Assembly (NCBI RefSeq): GCF_014196795.1
Contig: NZ_JACIEJ010000005.1
Coordinates: 186,001 to 250,000, forward strand
Source: Sagittula marina
GTDB lineage: Bacteria > Pseudomonadota > Alphaproteobacteria > Rhodobacterales > Rhodobacteraceae
Length of the DNA stretch: 64,000 nucleotides
Direction of reading: 5' to 3'
The notes under the pieces: generated by a model
Told to the model about the DNA's origin: nothing
Database searches by the model: none
Seen by the model: only the letters and a program-made list of their open reading frames with translations
Part shown: piece after piece, positions 45,382 to 55,019 of the stretch
Layout: each line of letters starts with the position of its first letter
Position numbering within the stretch: position 1 is the first letter of the stretch
Program-made: the position numbers and the translations under genes

Positions 45382-46737
45382 ATGGCGAAGCGAACACAAC
45401 TCGGGCGGCTAGGCCTCTTTGATGCCAAAGTGCCGCGTTACACCTCATATCCGACGGCACCACACTTTGCTGGGGACGTCGGTCCATCTCGATTTAGTGA
45501 ATGGGTTCAAGCCGTTCCTGAATACGGGGAGATTTCTCTTTACTTACATGTCCCCTTTTGTCGCAGGCTGTGCTGGTTCTGCGCCTGTCGGACGCAGGGC
45601 ACGGCGACGGCCAGTCCTGTTCGTGCATACGTTGAAACGCTGGAGGCCGAACTGGCCCTGTTGCGTCAACATTTGCCACGTGGGGTAAAGCTGTCGCGCC
45701 TGCATTGGGGCGGGGGCACGCCAACGCTGCTGGAGCCCGACCTGATGAAGCGGCTGATTGCCGCGGTGCGTGAGACGGCTGATTTCGGCGAGAGCGCAGA
45801 GTTCTCTGTTGAGATCGACCCGAACGAGATCGATGCCGCGCGGCTGGATGTCTTGGCCGAGGGCGGGATGAACCGTGCGTCCATCGGGGTGCAGGACTTC
45901 GATCCGCTTATCCAGGAAGCGATCGGCCGCGAGCAAAGCTACGACGTGACGCGGGCGGCCGTGGACATGATCCGCGAGCGGGGCGTTGCCAGCCTGAACA
46001 CCGATATCCTGTTTGGCCTGCCGCATCAGAACACCATCCGGATCACCGAGACGGTGCAAAAGCTCCTGTCTTTCGCGCCTGATCGCGTGGCGCTTTATGG
46101 CTATGCGCATGTGCCCTGGATGGCGAAACGACAGCAGATGATTCCATCTGACAAGTTGCCCACGCCAGAGGAACGGCTGGAGTTGTTCGAAACCGCGCGC
46201 AAGTTGTTCCGCTGGGATGGCTATTCAGAGATCGGCATCGATCACTTCGCCGCCCCGAGCGACGGTTTGGCCATTGCGCAGAAGACAGGAAAGCTGCGGC
46301 GCAATTTTCAGGGCTACACGGATGACACGTCCGATGTCTTGATTGGCCTGGGTGCTTCGTCGATTTCCAAGTTTCCCCAAGGGTTTGCCCAAAACGCCTC
46401 TGCCACGTCCGAGTATACGAGCGCGGTCCGGGACGGGCGTTTTTCCACAGCGCGCGGCCACACTTTCAAGGGGGAGGACCGACTGCGCGGTCGCTTGATC
46501 GAGGCGTTGATGTGCGATTTCCGTATCAACGCGGCAGAGATCACGCGCGATTTCGACATCTCCCGCGTGCGCCTGTTCGAGATGTTCCGCGCGACCAACG
46601 CGCAGTTCGAGAACATTCTGGAGATCACGGAGGATGGGCTATACGTGCCCGCCGATGCGCGTCCTTTGACCCGCATTATCGCCCGCAGCTTTGACGCTTA
46701 TGATCTGAGCAAGGCGGGGCATTCCTCTGCCATTTGA
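45382..46737 (+). CDS. hemN: oxygen-independent coproporphyrinogen III oxidase
   Basis: This 451-residue radical SAM enzyme converts coproporphyrinogen III to protoporphyrinogen IX without O2, for heme or bacteriochlorophyll. The CxxxCxxC cluster is at 60, 64 and 67 (CRRLCWFC), preceded by the typical YTSYPTAPHF. It also has GGGTPTLL and SIGVQDF. No ribosome site precedes ATG 45382. Together with the FNR box distance this suggests a very short or absent leader. Confidence 0.95.
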   Translation: MAKRTQLGRLGLFDAKVPRYTSYPTAPHFAGDVGPSRFSEWVQAVPEYGEISLYLHVPFCRRLCWFCACRTQGTATASPVRAYVETLEAELALLRQHLPRGVKLSRLHWGGGTPTLLEPDLMKRLIAAVRETADFGESAEFSVEIDPNEIDAARLDVLAEGGMNRASIGVQDFDPLIQEAIGREQSYDVTRAAVDMIRERGVASLNTDILFGLPHQNTIRITETVQKLLSFAPDRVALYGYAHVPWMAKRQQMIPSDKLPTPEERLELFETARKLFRWDGYSEIGIDHFAAPSDGLAIAQKTGKLRRNFQGYTDDTSDVLIGLGASSISKFPQGFAQNASATSEYTSAVRDGRFSTARGHTFKGEDRLRGRLIEALMCDFRINAAEITRDFDISRVRLFEMFRATNAQFENILEITEDGLYVPADARPLTRIIARSFDAYDLSKAGHSSAI

Positions 46738-46743
46738 CGTGGG

Positions 46744-46772
46744 GCGCCCGGCAGAGGAGGCCGGGCGCATTT
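46744..46772. terminator. hairpin terminator between convergent hemN and yejF
   Basis: The 9-bp arms gcgcccggc and gccgggcgc with a 7-nt loop are followed by atttg on the + strand. It is located 6 bp after hemN and just before the yejF stop, so it may serve both genes. Confidence 0.65.
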
Positions 46773-46773
46773 G

Positions 46774-48363
46774 TCAGACCACTTCGAAGGCAGCGTTCAG
46801 CAGGGTTCGCGTATACTCGTTCTTGGGCGCATCAAAGATCTCTTGCGCGGTGCCGGCCTCGATCACGTCGCCCTGTTTCATCACCATGACCTTGTGCGAC
46901 ATGGCGCGCACGACCTTCAGGTCGTGACTGATGAACAGGTAGGCGAGGTCGTATTTGCGTTGCAGATTGCGCAGCAGGTCGACGATCTGCACCTGCACGG
47001 TCATGTCGAGCGCCGAGGTCGGTTCGTCCAGCACCACCAGCTTGGGACGCAGCACCATGGCCCGCGCGATGGCGATACGCTGACGCTGGCCCCCGGAAAA
47101 CTCATGCGGATAGCGGTGCATGGCGGCGGGGTCCAGGCCGACCTCCACCATGACCTCGGCCACCTGCTGGCGGTATGTTCGCTTGTCCGCCGAACCGTGC
47201 ACGTGCAGCCCTTCGGCGATGATCTGTTCACAGGTCATGCGCGGGCTGAGCGACCCGAAGGGATCCTGAAACACGATCTGGATTTCGGACCGCAGGCGGC
47301 GCAGTTCCTTGGTGGACCAGTCGCGCACGTTCTGGCCGCGATAGCGGATGTCGCCCTCGGATTGGATCAGCCGCATGATGGCCAGTGCCAGCGTCGTCTT
47401 GCCTGATCCGCTTTCGCCCACGATCCCGACGGTTTCGCCCGCGCGCACAGCGATGGAGGCATCGTTGACGGCCTTGACGTAGCCTACGGTGCGCTTCAGC
47501 AAACCCTTCTGGATCGGGAACCAGATTTTCAGATGCTCGGTGCGGGCGATTTCCTCCGCCCCGTCGGCCACGGGATCGGGAACACCGACACTTTCGGCAG
47601 AGAGCAGCTTTTGCGTGTAGGGGTGCTGGGGCGCGTCAAAGATTTCGCGCGTGTTGCCCTGTTCGACAATTTCACCGTCTTTCATCACGCAGACACGGTC
47701 GGCGATCTTGCGCACGATGTTCAGGTCATGGGTGATGAACAGCATCCCCATGCCTTCCTTCTGTTTGATGTCTTCCAGCAGGTCGAGGATCTGCGCCTGA
47801 ATGGTCACGTCGAGCGCAGTGGTGGGCTCATCGGCAATCAGAAGTTCGGGCCCGTTGGCCAGTGCCATGGCGATCATAACGCGCTGCCGCTGGCCGCCGG
47901 ACAGTTGGTGCGGATAAGCGTTCAGACGGCTTTCGGGGTCGCGGATGCCGACCCGGTGCAGCAGTTCTATGATGTGCGCGCGCGCGTCGGTGCCGGTCTT
48001 GCCCTGATGCAATGCGATGGACTCGGCCAATTGCTTTTCCAGCGTGTGCAACGGGTTGAGAGAGGTCATCGGCTCTTGGAAGATGAACGAGATATCGTTG
48101 CCGCGCACCCGTTGCAGCCGCTTGGGGGAGGCGCCGATCATCTCGTCGCCCTCATAGGTGACGGAGCCTGACACCTCGGCATTGTCACCCAGCAGCGAGA
48201 CAGTGGACAGGGCGGTCACCGACTTGCCAGAGCCGCTTTCCCCCACCAGTGCGACGGTTTCGCCCCGGTCGATGTGAAAGGACACACCTTTCACCGCGAG
48301 GCTGGTCTTGCCGTCCTGGCGAAAGGCGACCTTCAGGTCTTTGACATCGAGGATCTTGGTCAT
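46774..48363 (-). CDS. yejF: peptide ABC importer ATPase, double domain (YejF)
   Basis: This 529-residue protein fuses two oligopeptide-type ATPase domains. Domain one has [23 protein letters not shown] and [12 protein letters not shown]. Domain two (from about 275) has [25 protein letters not shown] and [12 protein letters not shown]. It powers the YejABEF importer, which in enterobacteria takes up peptides such as microcin C. It overlaps yejE by 4 bp and is last in the operon. Confidence 0.94.
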   Translation of the reverse strand: MTKILDVKDLKVAFRQDGKTSLAVKGVSFHIDRGETVALVGESGSGKSVTALSTVSLLGDNAEVSGSVTYEGDEMIGASPKRLQRVRGNDISFIFQEPMTSLNPLHTLEKQLAESIALHQGKTGTDARAHIIELLHRVGIRDPESRLNAYPHQLSGGQRQRVMIAMALANGPELLIADEPTTALDVTIQAQILDLLEDIKQKEGMGMLFITHDLNIVRKIADRVCVMKDGEIVEQGNTREIFDAPQHPYTQKLLSAESVGVPDPVADGAEEIARTEHLKIWFPIQKGLLKRTVGYVKAVNDASIAVRAGETVGIVGESGSGKTTLALAIMRLIQSEGDIRYRGQNVRDWSTKELRRLRSEIQIVFQDPFGSLSPRMTCEQIIAEGLHVHGSADKRTYRQQVAEVMVEVGLDPAAMHRYPHEFSGGQRQRIAIARAMVLRPKLVVLDEPTSALDMTVQVQIVDLLRNLQRKYDLAYLFISHDLKVVRAMSHKVMVMKQGDVIEAGTAQEIFDAPKNEYTRTLLNAAFEVV

Positions 48364-49574
48364 GAGAAGGTCTTTCTCGGGTCGAAGGCGTCACGCACCC
48401 CTTCAAAAATGAACACCAGCAGCGACAGCATGACTGCAAACACGGTGAAGCCGGTGAAGGCCAGCCAGGGCGCTTGCAGGTTCTGTTTCGCTTGCAAGGT
48501 CAGCTCACCCAGCGAGGGGGCCGAGGACGGCAGACCAAAGCCGAGGAAATCCAGTCCGGCCAGCGTGGCGATTGTGCCAGTGACGATGAAGGGCAGGAAG
48601 GTCAGCGTGGCAACCATGGCATTGGGCAGCATGTGGCGGAACATGATTGTCCGGTTCGACACGCCGAGCGCCTTTGCCGCGCGCACATATTCGAGGTTCC
48701 GCGCCCGCAGGAATTCCGCGCGCACCACGCCCACCAGCATCGTCCAGCTGAACAGGATTGTCAGCACCAACAGCAGCCAGAAACTTCGCCCGAAAATCGC
48801 GAACATGATGATGATGACGTAAAGCGAGGGGATTGCGCCCCAGATTTCGATTACACGCTGAAAGATCAGGTCAAGCCAGCCACCAAAGAAGCCCTGAACC
48901 GCGCCAGCCACCACGCCGATGATCGACGCGAAGAAGGTGACAACGAGGGTAAAGACGATGGAGAGGCGGAAGCCGTAGATGATGCGGGCCAGCACGTCCC
49001 GCTTGGTATCGTCTGTGCCCAGCCAGTTGTCGCCGCGAATGTCCGCAGGCAGCAGGCCGAAATGACGCTCGCCGTCCTCGCCTTCATAAAAGCCGATGAC
49101 ATCCGGGGGCAGGGGGGCCGCGCCCATCCGGTCCACCGGTGTATCATAGCTGTAGCGGATCGCGGGCCAGATCAGCGATCCCTCGTCAAAGCCTTCTTCG
49201 GCAAATGTGCCCGCGTTGATCTGCTCGATGATGCCTTCCGGATCGTCAAAACAGCTTTCCAGGCCGCCGGAGCGGATCAGACAGGCGACTTCGGGCGCGC
49301 GGTAGTCGGCCTCCGTGCGGAAATCCCCGCCGAACGCCGTTTCCGGATAGAAGTTGAACACCGGAACAAAGGTCTCGCCGCGATAGGTGACGAGGATCGG
49401 TTTGTCGTTTGCGATGAACTCGGCCACCAGCGACAGTCCAAACAGGATCAGGAAAAGCCACAACGACCAGAAGGCGCGTCGGTTCTTGGTGAAGTTGACC
49501 CAGCGGCGTTTGTTCAGCGGCGACAGTGTGAAGACGCCGCGCTTGTCCTCGGGGATCTGGGTGATGTCGGTCAT
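48360..49574 (-). CDS. yejE: peptide ABC permease YejE
   Basis: This 404-residue permease of the DppC/OppC class has an N-terminal helix (about 35-55) followed by a long periplasmic insert up to about residue 170 that is typical of YejE, then five helices. The permease loop is EFLRARNLEYVRAAKALGVSNR. It lies 3 bp from yejB and overlaps yejF (ATGA). Confidence 0.94.
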   Translation of the reverse strand: MTDITQIPEDKRGVFTLSPLNKRRWVNFTKNRRAFWSLWLFLILFGLSLVAEFIANDKPILVTYRGETFVPVFNFYPETAFGGDFRTEADYRAPEVACLIRSGGLESCFDDPEGIIEQINAGTFAEEGFDEGSLIWPAIRYSYDTPVDRMGAAPLPPDVIGFYEGEDGERHFGLLPADIRGDNWLGTDDTKRDVLARIIYGFRLSIVFTLVVTFFASIIGVVAGAVQGFFGGWLDLIFQRVIEIWGAIPSLYVIIIMFAIFGRSFWLLLVLTILFSWTMLVGVVRAEFLRARNLEYVRAAKALGVSNRTIMFRHMLPNAMVATLTFLPFIVTGTIATLAGLDFLGFGLPSSAPSLGELTLQAKQNLQAPWLAFTGFTVFAVMLSLLVFIFEGVRDAFDPRKTFS

Positions 49575-49577
49575 CGC

Positions 49578-50663
49578 TCAGCCCTCCCGCTTTTCAAAGT
49601 CGATACGTGGATCGACAAAGACATACATCAGGTCCGACACGATCTGCATCACCATGCCGATGATCGAACTGAGGAACAGCGTCCCGAAGATGACCGGGTA
49701 ATCGCGCTGCACGGCCGCCTCGAACCCGAGCCGCCCAAGCCCGTCGAGGCTGAAGATCGTTTCAATAATGATCGAGCCGCCGAAGAACACGCCGATAAAG
49801 ACCCCCGGCAGACCGGCAATGACAATCAGCATGGCATTGCGGAAGACGTGGCCATAAAGAACTTTCTTCTCCGACAAACCCTTGGCACGGGCGGTCATGA
49901 CGTATTGTTTTTTGATCTCGTCAAGAAAGCTGTTCTTGGTCAGCAGCGTCAGCGTGGCAAAGGCCGAGATGGTCGAGGCCCCGACCGGCAGCGCGATGTG
50001 CCAGAAGTAGTCGCCGATCTTGCCCAGCAGACTGAGGTTCTCCCAGTTGTCGGACGTCAGCCCTCGGAGCGGGAAAATCTGCCAGTAACTGCCCCCCGCG
50101 AACAGCACCAGCAGCAGGATCGCAAAGAGGAACCCGGGGATCGCATAGGCCACGATGATGATCGCAGAGGTCCATGTATCGAAGGAGGTGCCATCGTTGA
50201 CCGCCTTGCGAATGCCCAACGGGATTGAAATGAGATAGGCAATCACCGTCGACCACAGGCCCAGCGTGATCGACACGGGCATCTTTTCCAACACCAGATC
50301 GATCACGGAAATCGAGCGGAAGTAGCTCTCCCCGAAATCGAGGCGCATGTAGTTCCACATCATGTTGAGGAAGCGTTCCAGCGGCGGCTTGTCGAAGCCG
50401 AATTCACGCTCCAGCTCCTCGATGAACTCCTTGGGCAGGCCACGGGCGCCGACATACTCACTGCTGGAGCCGAAAGTTTCCTCCCCCACGTCGTTTCCGC
50501 CGCCACTGAACCCGGCTGTGACGTCGCCCTGACCCTGCATCTGGGCCAGAACCTGTTCGACGGGACCGCCGGGTACAAATTGTACCAGTACGAAGTTGAA
50601 GATCATGATCCCCAGAAGCGTGGGGATGATGAGCAGAAGACGTCTGAAGATATAGGCGGCCAT
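49578..50663 (-). CDS. yejB: peptide ABC permease YejB
   Basis: This 361-residue permease of the DppB/OppB class has the N-terminal [20 protein letters not shown] helix, a YejB-type insert (about 40-95, [20 protein letters not shown]), and the loop [22 protein letters not shown]. It pairs with YejE in the inner membrane. Confidence 0.94.
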   Translation of the reverse strand: MAAYIFRRLLLIIPTLLGIMIFNFVLVQFVPGGPVEQVLAQMQGQGDVTAGFSGGGNDVGEETFGSSSEYVGARGLPKEFIEELEREFGFDKPPLERFLNMMWNYMRLDFGESYFRSISVIDLVLEKMPVSITLGLWSTVIAYLISIPLGIRKAVNDGTSFDTWTSAIIIVAYAIPGFLFAILLLVLFAGGSYWQIFPLRGLTSDNWENLSLLGKIGDYFWHIALPVGASTISAFATLTLLTKNSFLDEIKKQYVMTARAKGLSEKKVLYGHVFRNAMLIVIAGLPGVFIGVFFGGSIIIETIFSLDGLGRLGFEAAVQRDYPVIFGTLFLSSIIGMVMQIVSDLMYVFVDPRIDFEKREG

Positions 50664-50716
50664 GTCGTGTCAGTTCACCTGATTCTTGTGGGGCGCAAAG
50701 GGCAAAAAGCGGGCGC

Positions 50717-52642
50717 TCATTTCAGAACGCCGCGCTCCTGCAGGGCCTGTTGCTTGTCTTCGTTCATCCACCAGAAGTCCAGAACCCCCAGCGCATAGGG
50801 CGGCAGGTCTTCGGGGTGTTCGAACATATCGTATTGCGCGGTCCAATATTCGGCGACAAAGCCATCGGGCACCTGCACGCGTTCCCAGCGCAGCGCACGG
50901 TCCAGCGCGGTAAGCGCCACGACCTCGTCTTCGCGGGTGGTGGTGGCCAGCGCCGCTTCGATGATGGCGTCGACCATCGGGCTTTGCAGAGCAGAGGGGT
51001 TATAGGACGACACCACCGCCGTTTCCGAGCCGAAAAGCTGCTGCAACCCGGTTCCGGCAGCGGCAAAGGTCAGGATGCGCGTCTGGATCAGGTCGTAATC
51101 TTTGTCCAGAAAGCGCTGCTGGCCTTGCGCGCTGTCCACGGTGGTCGCATCAACCGCGATGCCCCAGTCCGTGAGCGTGCGCACATAGGTCTCGATAGAG
51201 GCTTTTCGAACGTCATCCCACGCGGAAATCACTAGGAAGTTCAGCGACATCTGCTCGCCATCGGCATTCACAAGCTGGCCAGTTTGGTTCAGCGTCCAGC
51301 CTTCCTGTTTCAGCAGCGCGAGGCCTTTGCGCTTGTTGCGGCGGTCGATTGGATTGCGCGGATCAGATGTGTGCGGCATTACCGCTTCTTCGGTCAGCAC
51401 CTCTGGCGGAACCACCTCGCCCAGTGATTTCAACAGCTCCAGTTCGGCCCCTGTGGGCACGCCCTTGGCCTCCCATTCCTGCCCTTCCACGAAAGAGTTG
51501 CGCTGCGTAGTCAGGCTGAACTGAAGCGACTCACGCACCCACTCAAAGTTGAACGCCAGACTCAGGGCGTGGCGAATGTTCCGGTTGTCCAAGGGCGCGC
51601 GGGTCGTGTTGAAGATGATACCGGAGTTGTTTGGCGCGGTCTGGTCGGGGATGGTTTCCAGGATCACGTCGCCGCGCTGCACAGCCGGAAAATCATATCC
51701 CGTGGACCAGCGTTTGGTAGAGCCTTCGGTGCGGAAGGTTGTGACGCCGGCCTTGAACGCTTCGAATTCTGCGGTGTCGTCGGCGAAGTATTCGAACCGG
51801 ACGCGGTCGAAGTTGAAGCGCCCCTTGTTCGCAGGATGATTCCACCCCCAATAGTCTGGATTGCGCTCATACACGACGTAGCGATTGAACTCGTAATCCG
51901 CGACCTGGTAGGGGCCCGACGCCATCGGTGACAGCACAGAGGGTTCATCCAGCCGTTCGCCGGTTTCCTCGTACCAGTCTTTCGAGAAGATCGGCGCGCC
52001 CCCGACCTGAGAAATCAATGAGCGGCGGGAAATGTCCGGGGCAAATTCAAACCGGCAGGTGAGGTCATCGATGACTTCGGCCCCGATCACGCGTTCGCCG
52101 ACACTACGTGCGAACGACCGGATGCCCTGTTCGAGAAAGAGATTGTGGGTAAAGATCACGTCTTTCGCAGTGACCTGCTGGCCGTTGCGAAATTTGACAT
52201 CATCGCGCAGGTGAAACACGACCCAGGCCTGGTCCTCGGGATACTCGACCTCACGCGCCACAAGGCAGTAGCTGTCGGTGATCGTATCGGCGGGCAAACC
52301 GCCGCCCCATGGCATCTCACCGAACAGGCTTTCCGCGACAACGCTTGAGTTGCTCTCGGGGTTGCCGCGCCATGCCCAACGATTGAAGCCGTCGAATGTA
52401 CCGCGTGCCCCGATGGTGATTTCGCCGCCGCGCGGAGCATCCGGGTTAACGTAACCCCAGTGGGGGTAGTCCGCTGGGTACTTCAAATCGCCATAGAAGG
52501 AGTAGCCATGCGCCCGGATCATCTGCGCCGCTTCATGAGAGTCGGCCCAACCGGTGCGGGGCAGGACGCTGGACACGGCCGATGCCCCCAAAAGCCCGAG
52601 GGCCTGACGGCGGTCGATCTGGAACGGCTTGGATCTGGTCAT
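50717..52642 (-). CDS. yejA: periplasmic peptide-binding protein YejA
   Basis: This 641-residue extracellular solute-binding protein (family 5) has a Tat-like leader: RR in DRRQALGLLGASAVSSVLP followed by cleavage near GWA. The mature part contains GDLKYPADYPHWGYVNPDAP, typical of YejA. The start 52642 (MTRSKPFQ) has gggag about 9 bp upstream; an in-frame ATG 51 bp earlier has no ribosome site. It should capture peptides for YejBEF. Confidence 0.93.
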   Translation of the reverse strand: MTRSKPFQIDRRQALGLLGASAVSSVLPRTGWADSHEAAQMIRAHGYSFYGDLKYPADYPHWGYVNPDAPRGGEITIGARGTFDGFNRWAWRGNPESNSSVVAESLFGEMPWGGGLPADTITDSYCLVAREVEYPEDQAWVVFHLRDDVKFRNGQQVTAKDVIFTHNLFLEQGIRSFARSVGERVIGAEVIDDLTCRFEFAPDISRRSLISQVGGAPIFSKDWYEETGERLDEPSVLSPMASGPYQVADYEFNRYVVYERNPDYWGWNHPANKGRFNFDRVRFEYFADDTAEFEAFKAGVTTFRTEGSTKRWSTGYDFPAVQRGDVILETIPDQTAPNNSGIIFNTTRAPLDNRNIRHALSLAFNFEWVRESLQFSLTTQRNSFVEGQEWEAKGVPTGAELELLKSLGEVVPPEVLTEEAVMPHTSDPRNPIDRRNKRKGLALLKQEGWTLNQTGQLVNADGEQMSLNFLVISAWDDVRKASIETYVRTLTDWGIAVDATTVDSAQGQQRFLDKDYDLIQTRILTFAAAGTGLQQLFGSETAVVSSYNPSALQSPMVDAIIEAALATTTREDEVVALTALDRALRWERVQVPDGFVAEYWTAQYDMFEHPEDLPPYALGVLDFWWMNEDKQQALQERGVLK

Positions 52643-52764
52643 CGGTGCTCTCCCTTTGGGGGCGGTCGCGCGCAGGCAACGCGTCCTGTCCATGTCTCGG
52701 CAATATTGGTTAAAATTAAGCTAAGTGCACAGCGGGGCCACATTCAAGGTGCGAATGTTTCATC

Positions 52765-52784
52765 TCACGCAAGCGTTTGCGTGA
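52765..52784. promoter_or_regulatory. near-perfect 20-bp palindrome upstream of yejA
   Basis: TCACGCAAGCGTTTGCGTGA has 9 of 10 symmetric positions, about 123 bp upstream of the yejA start and 30 bp past the cytochrome terminator. The central AAGCGTT is reminiscent of LacI-family operators, but no regulator gene is adjacent, so the role is open. Confidence 0.35.
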
Positions 52785-52814
52785 ACGCGCGCAGAGGGCA
52801 GACCCTTGGCCTGC

Positions 52815-52844
52815 GAAAAAGGCCGCATCCCGAAGAATGCGGCC
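52815..52844 (-). terminator. intrinsic terminator after the cytochrome c gene
   Basis: The arms ggccgcat (52821-52828) and atgcggcc (52837-52844) with an 8-nt loop are followed on the - strand by TTTTT. It ends the cytochrome c transcript. Confidence 0.88.
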
Positions 52845-52878
52845 CCTGTGGCAACCGATTGCGATCCGCTTTTTGCGA

Positions 52879-53391
52879 TCAGCTTTCGGATTCGATATAG
52901 GCAATGACGTTTGCGCGGTCTTCGGCGCTGGACAGACCGTTGAAGCCCATCGCGGTGCCGGGCGCTGCGGCCTGCGGGTTGGTCAAAAATGCGCTGAGGT
53001 GATCGTAATCCCAGACATCCCCGATCGGCGCCAGCGCGCCAGAGTAGTTGAACCCTGCAACCGACGCGATATCGCGGTTGACCACACCGTTCAGATGCGG
53101 ACCGACACCATCAGTGCCGTCAAGCTTGTGGCATGCCTTGCACTTGTTGAAGACGCGCGCGCCAGCACCCGCATCGGCGGAGGCCATCAGCTCGGCGAAA
53201 TCGACTTCGGGTTCCGGCTCGGCCGGCTCGCCGCTGTCGGTTTCAATGACGTAGGCGGCGGCGTGCTCTTCGCCGTGGCCTTCGGCGCCGACGTGGTACA
53301 CGGTCTCTGCGGCCCATTTGCCCATCAGGTAGATCAGCAGAGCGCCGCAGACGCCGCCCACAACTTTGGTCATTGTCATCGTGTCAAACAT
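52879..53391 (-). CDS. membrane-anchored class I cytochrome c
   Basis: This 170-residue cytochrome has an N-terminal uncleaved anchor (VVGGVCGALLIYLMG, about 10-24), an acidic Pro/Glu linker (EPAEPEPEVDF, 55-65) and a heme domain with CKACH (84-88) and an axial Met in GTAMGFNG. This layout is that of the cytochrome cy/CycM group, which carries electrons from bc1 to terminal oxidases such as the cbb3 enzyme encoded in this window. It is divergent from pheA, with 135 bp between. Confidence 0.92.
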   Translation of the reverse strand: MFDTMTMTKVVGGVCGALLIYLMGKWAAETVYHVGAEGHGEEHAAAYVIETDSGEPAEPEPEVDFAELMASADAGAGARVFNKCKACHKLDGTDGVGPHLNGVVNRDIASVAGFNYSGALAPIGDVWDYDHLSAFLTNPQAAAPGTAMGFNGLSSAEDRANVIAYIESES

Positions 53392-53526
53392 GAGGTGCCC
53401 TGTTCATCTTGAGTATCCATCGCGCGGGTAACTACGACTTCCCTTTGCCCGTGGCAAGCGGTAGAAGCCGCGACCAAACGCCCGCCCCGGGTGAGAATGC
53501 AGAGAATTTGCCGGAGGTCCCCAAAA

Positions 53527-54360
53527 ATGACGCAGCGCATCGCCTTTCAGGGCGAATTGGGGGCTTATTCGCATCAAGCCTGTGTCGACGCCCGCCCAGA
53601 GGCGGAGGTGCTGCCCTGTCAGACCTTTGAGGACGTGATCGAGGCGGTGCGGGTTGGCAACGCGGACTTGGCGATGCTGCCGGTGGAAAACACCACCTAC
53701 GGGCGCGTGGCGGACATCCATCGGCTACTGCCGGAATCGGGACTGAGGATCGTGGCCGAGGCCTTTGTCCGCGTGCATATCTCGCTGATGGCGCTGCCGG
53801 GCGTGCCGATCGAAGACCTGACCGAAGTGCGCGCACATCCGGTTCTGTTGCCGCAAGCGGGAAGCTTTCTGCGTAAATACGGCATCAAGGGCGAGGCTTG
53901 GGCCGACAGCGCCGGGGCCGCCGCCGAAATCGCGGCCGGAGGCCTGCGCACCGTGGGGGCCTTGGCCTCTGACCTTGCTGCAGAGATCAACGGCATGCAC
54001 ATCCTTGCCCGGCATCTCGAAGACCATTCGCACAATACAACCCGGTTCCTGCTGATGTCGCCGGAGCCGGACAATACGCGGCGTGGTGCGCATGGCATGA
54101 TGACCACTTTTGTCTTTCAGGTGCGCAACATTCCGGCCGCGCTTTATAAAGCGTTGGGTGGATTCGCGACCAATGGTGTCAACATGACCAAGCTTGAAAG
54201 CTACATGGTCGGTGGCTCCTTTGAGGCGTCGCAGTTTTATGCCGACATCGAAGGGCATCCGGAGGATCCTGCAGTGGCGCGCGCGCTGGAGGAACTGGGC
54301 TACTTTACCTCGACCCTGGATATTCTGGGCGTCTATCCGCGCGACCCCCGGCGAGACTAG
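53527..54360 (+). CDS. pheA: prephenate dehydratase
   Basis: This 277-residue enzyme makes phenylpyruvate from prephenate for phenylalanine synthesis. The catalytic domain (about 1-180) has AFQGELGAYSHQA and the catalytic Thr in the NTTRFLLM motif. A C-terminal ACT domain (about 190-270) has KALGGFATNGVNMTKLESYM, where the usual ESRP is ESYM. The start ATG 53527 has ggaggt 8 bp upstream; it is a monofunctional form without chorismate mutase. Its last codons fall in a tandem repeat. Confidence 0.95.
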   Translation: MTQRIAFQGELGAYSHQACVDARPEAEVLPCQTFEDVIEAVRVGNADLAMLPVENTTYGRVADIHRLLPESGLRIVAEAFVRVHISLMALPGVPIEDLTEVRAHPVLLPQAGSFLRKYGIKGEAWADSAGAAAEIAAGGLRTVGALASDLAAEINGMHILARHLEDHSHNTTRFLLMSPEPDNTRRGAHGMMTTFVFQVRNIPAALYKALGGFATNGVNMTKLESYMVGGSFEASQFYADIEGHPEDPAVARALEELGYFTSTLDILGVYPRDPRRD

Positions 54361-54440
54361 CTCCGCGCGCCTCCGGGCGCGACTGGATGAGCGCGCCGCC
54401 GGGCGCGACTGGATGAGCGCGCCGCCGGGCGCGACTAGAT
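54336..54440. repeat. tandem 26-bp hairpin repeat between convergent pheA and ogt
   Basis: Three clear units (54363-54388, 54389-54414, 54415-54440) share the core gcgcgccgccgggcgcgact; the last two differ at one base (ctggat versus ctagat). Each folds as cgcgcc-gccg-ggcgcg. A diverged fourth unit (54336-54362) forms the end of pheA, including its stop, and the last unit includes the ogt stop. The array may act as a bidirectional transcription barrier. Confidence 0.8.
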
Positions 54441-54905
54441 CAACAGGCCGGCAGCGCCTTCGTGGCGCAGCAGCCAAACCTTTGCCTCAACGCCGCCGCT
54501 GCCAGAGAAGCCGCCAAGCCCATTTCGCCCCAGGACGCGATGGCAGGGGATGAGCAGCGGAACAGGATTGCCGCCGCAACCTTGGCCGACGGCCTGCGCG
54601 GGCACACCCAGATCGCGGGCAATGTCGCCGTAGGTCCGCGTCTCTCCAAAGGGAATCGCGGTTATGGCGTCGCAGATCGCGCGCTGAAATTCGCTGCCCA
54701 TGACACGCAGCGGCAGATCAAAGCGCGTCCGCGCGCCCGCGAAATAGCCGGTCAACTGCGCTTCGGCCTCTTGCAGCAGCTTTGAACCGGCGATTGTCGT
54801 CGTGTCCGCGCTGCTCGCCCAGCGCAAAGTGGTGATGGCGCCGTCGTCCTCGGTCACTGAAATGTGGCCAAGTGGACTGGCAAAGCTGTGGTGGCGGGTG
54901 GTCAT
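54435..54905 (-). CDS. ogt: methylated-DNA-protein cysteine methyltransferase (Ogt)
   Basis: This 156-residue suicide repair enzyme removes alkyl groups from O6-alkylguanine. The acceptor Cys is in IPCHRVLG (about residue 120). The helix-turn-helix RTYGDIARDLGVPAQAVGQG and the final G-x-W-LL region VWLLRHEGA fit the family. It lacks an Ada-type regulatory domain. Its stop codon (tag at 54435-54437) lies in the tandem repeat. Confidence 0.94.
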   Translation of the reverse strand: MTTRHHSFASPLGHISVTEDDGAITTLRWASSADTTTIAGSKLLQEAEAQLTGYFAGARTRFDLPLRVMGSEFQRAICDAITAIPFGETRTYGDIARDLGVPAQAVGQGCGGNPVPLLIPCHRVLGRNGLGGFSGSGGVEAKVWLLRHEGAAGLLI

Positions 54906-55019
54906 CGGCTCGCTCCTGCGGTCGGCGCAGCATCAACATGCAAAGGACGTAGCGCAACACGCTTTCCGAGCCGCACCCAAGTCGATAGGAGGGGCGGGAC
55001 CAGACAAGGGGACGAACCA

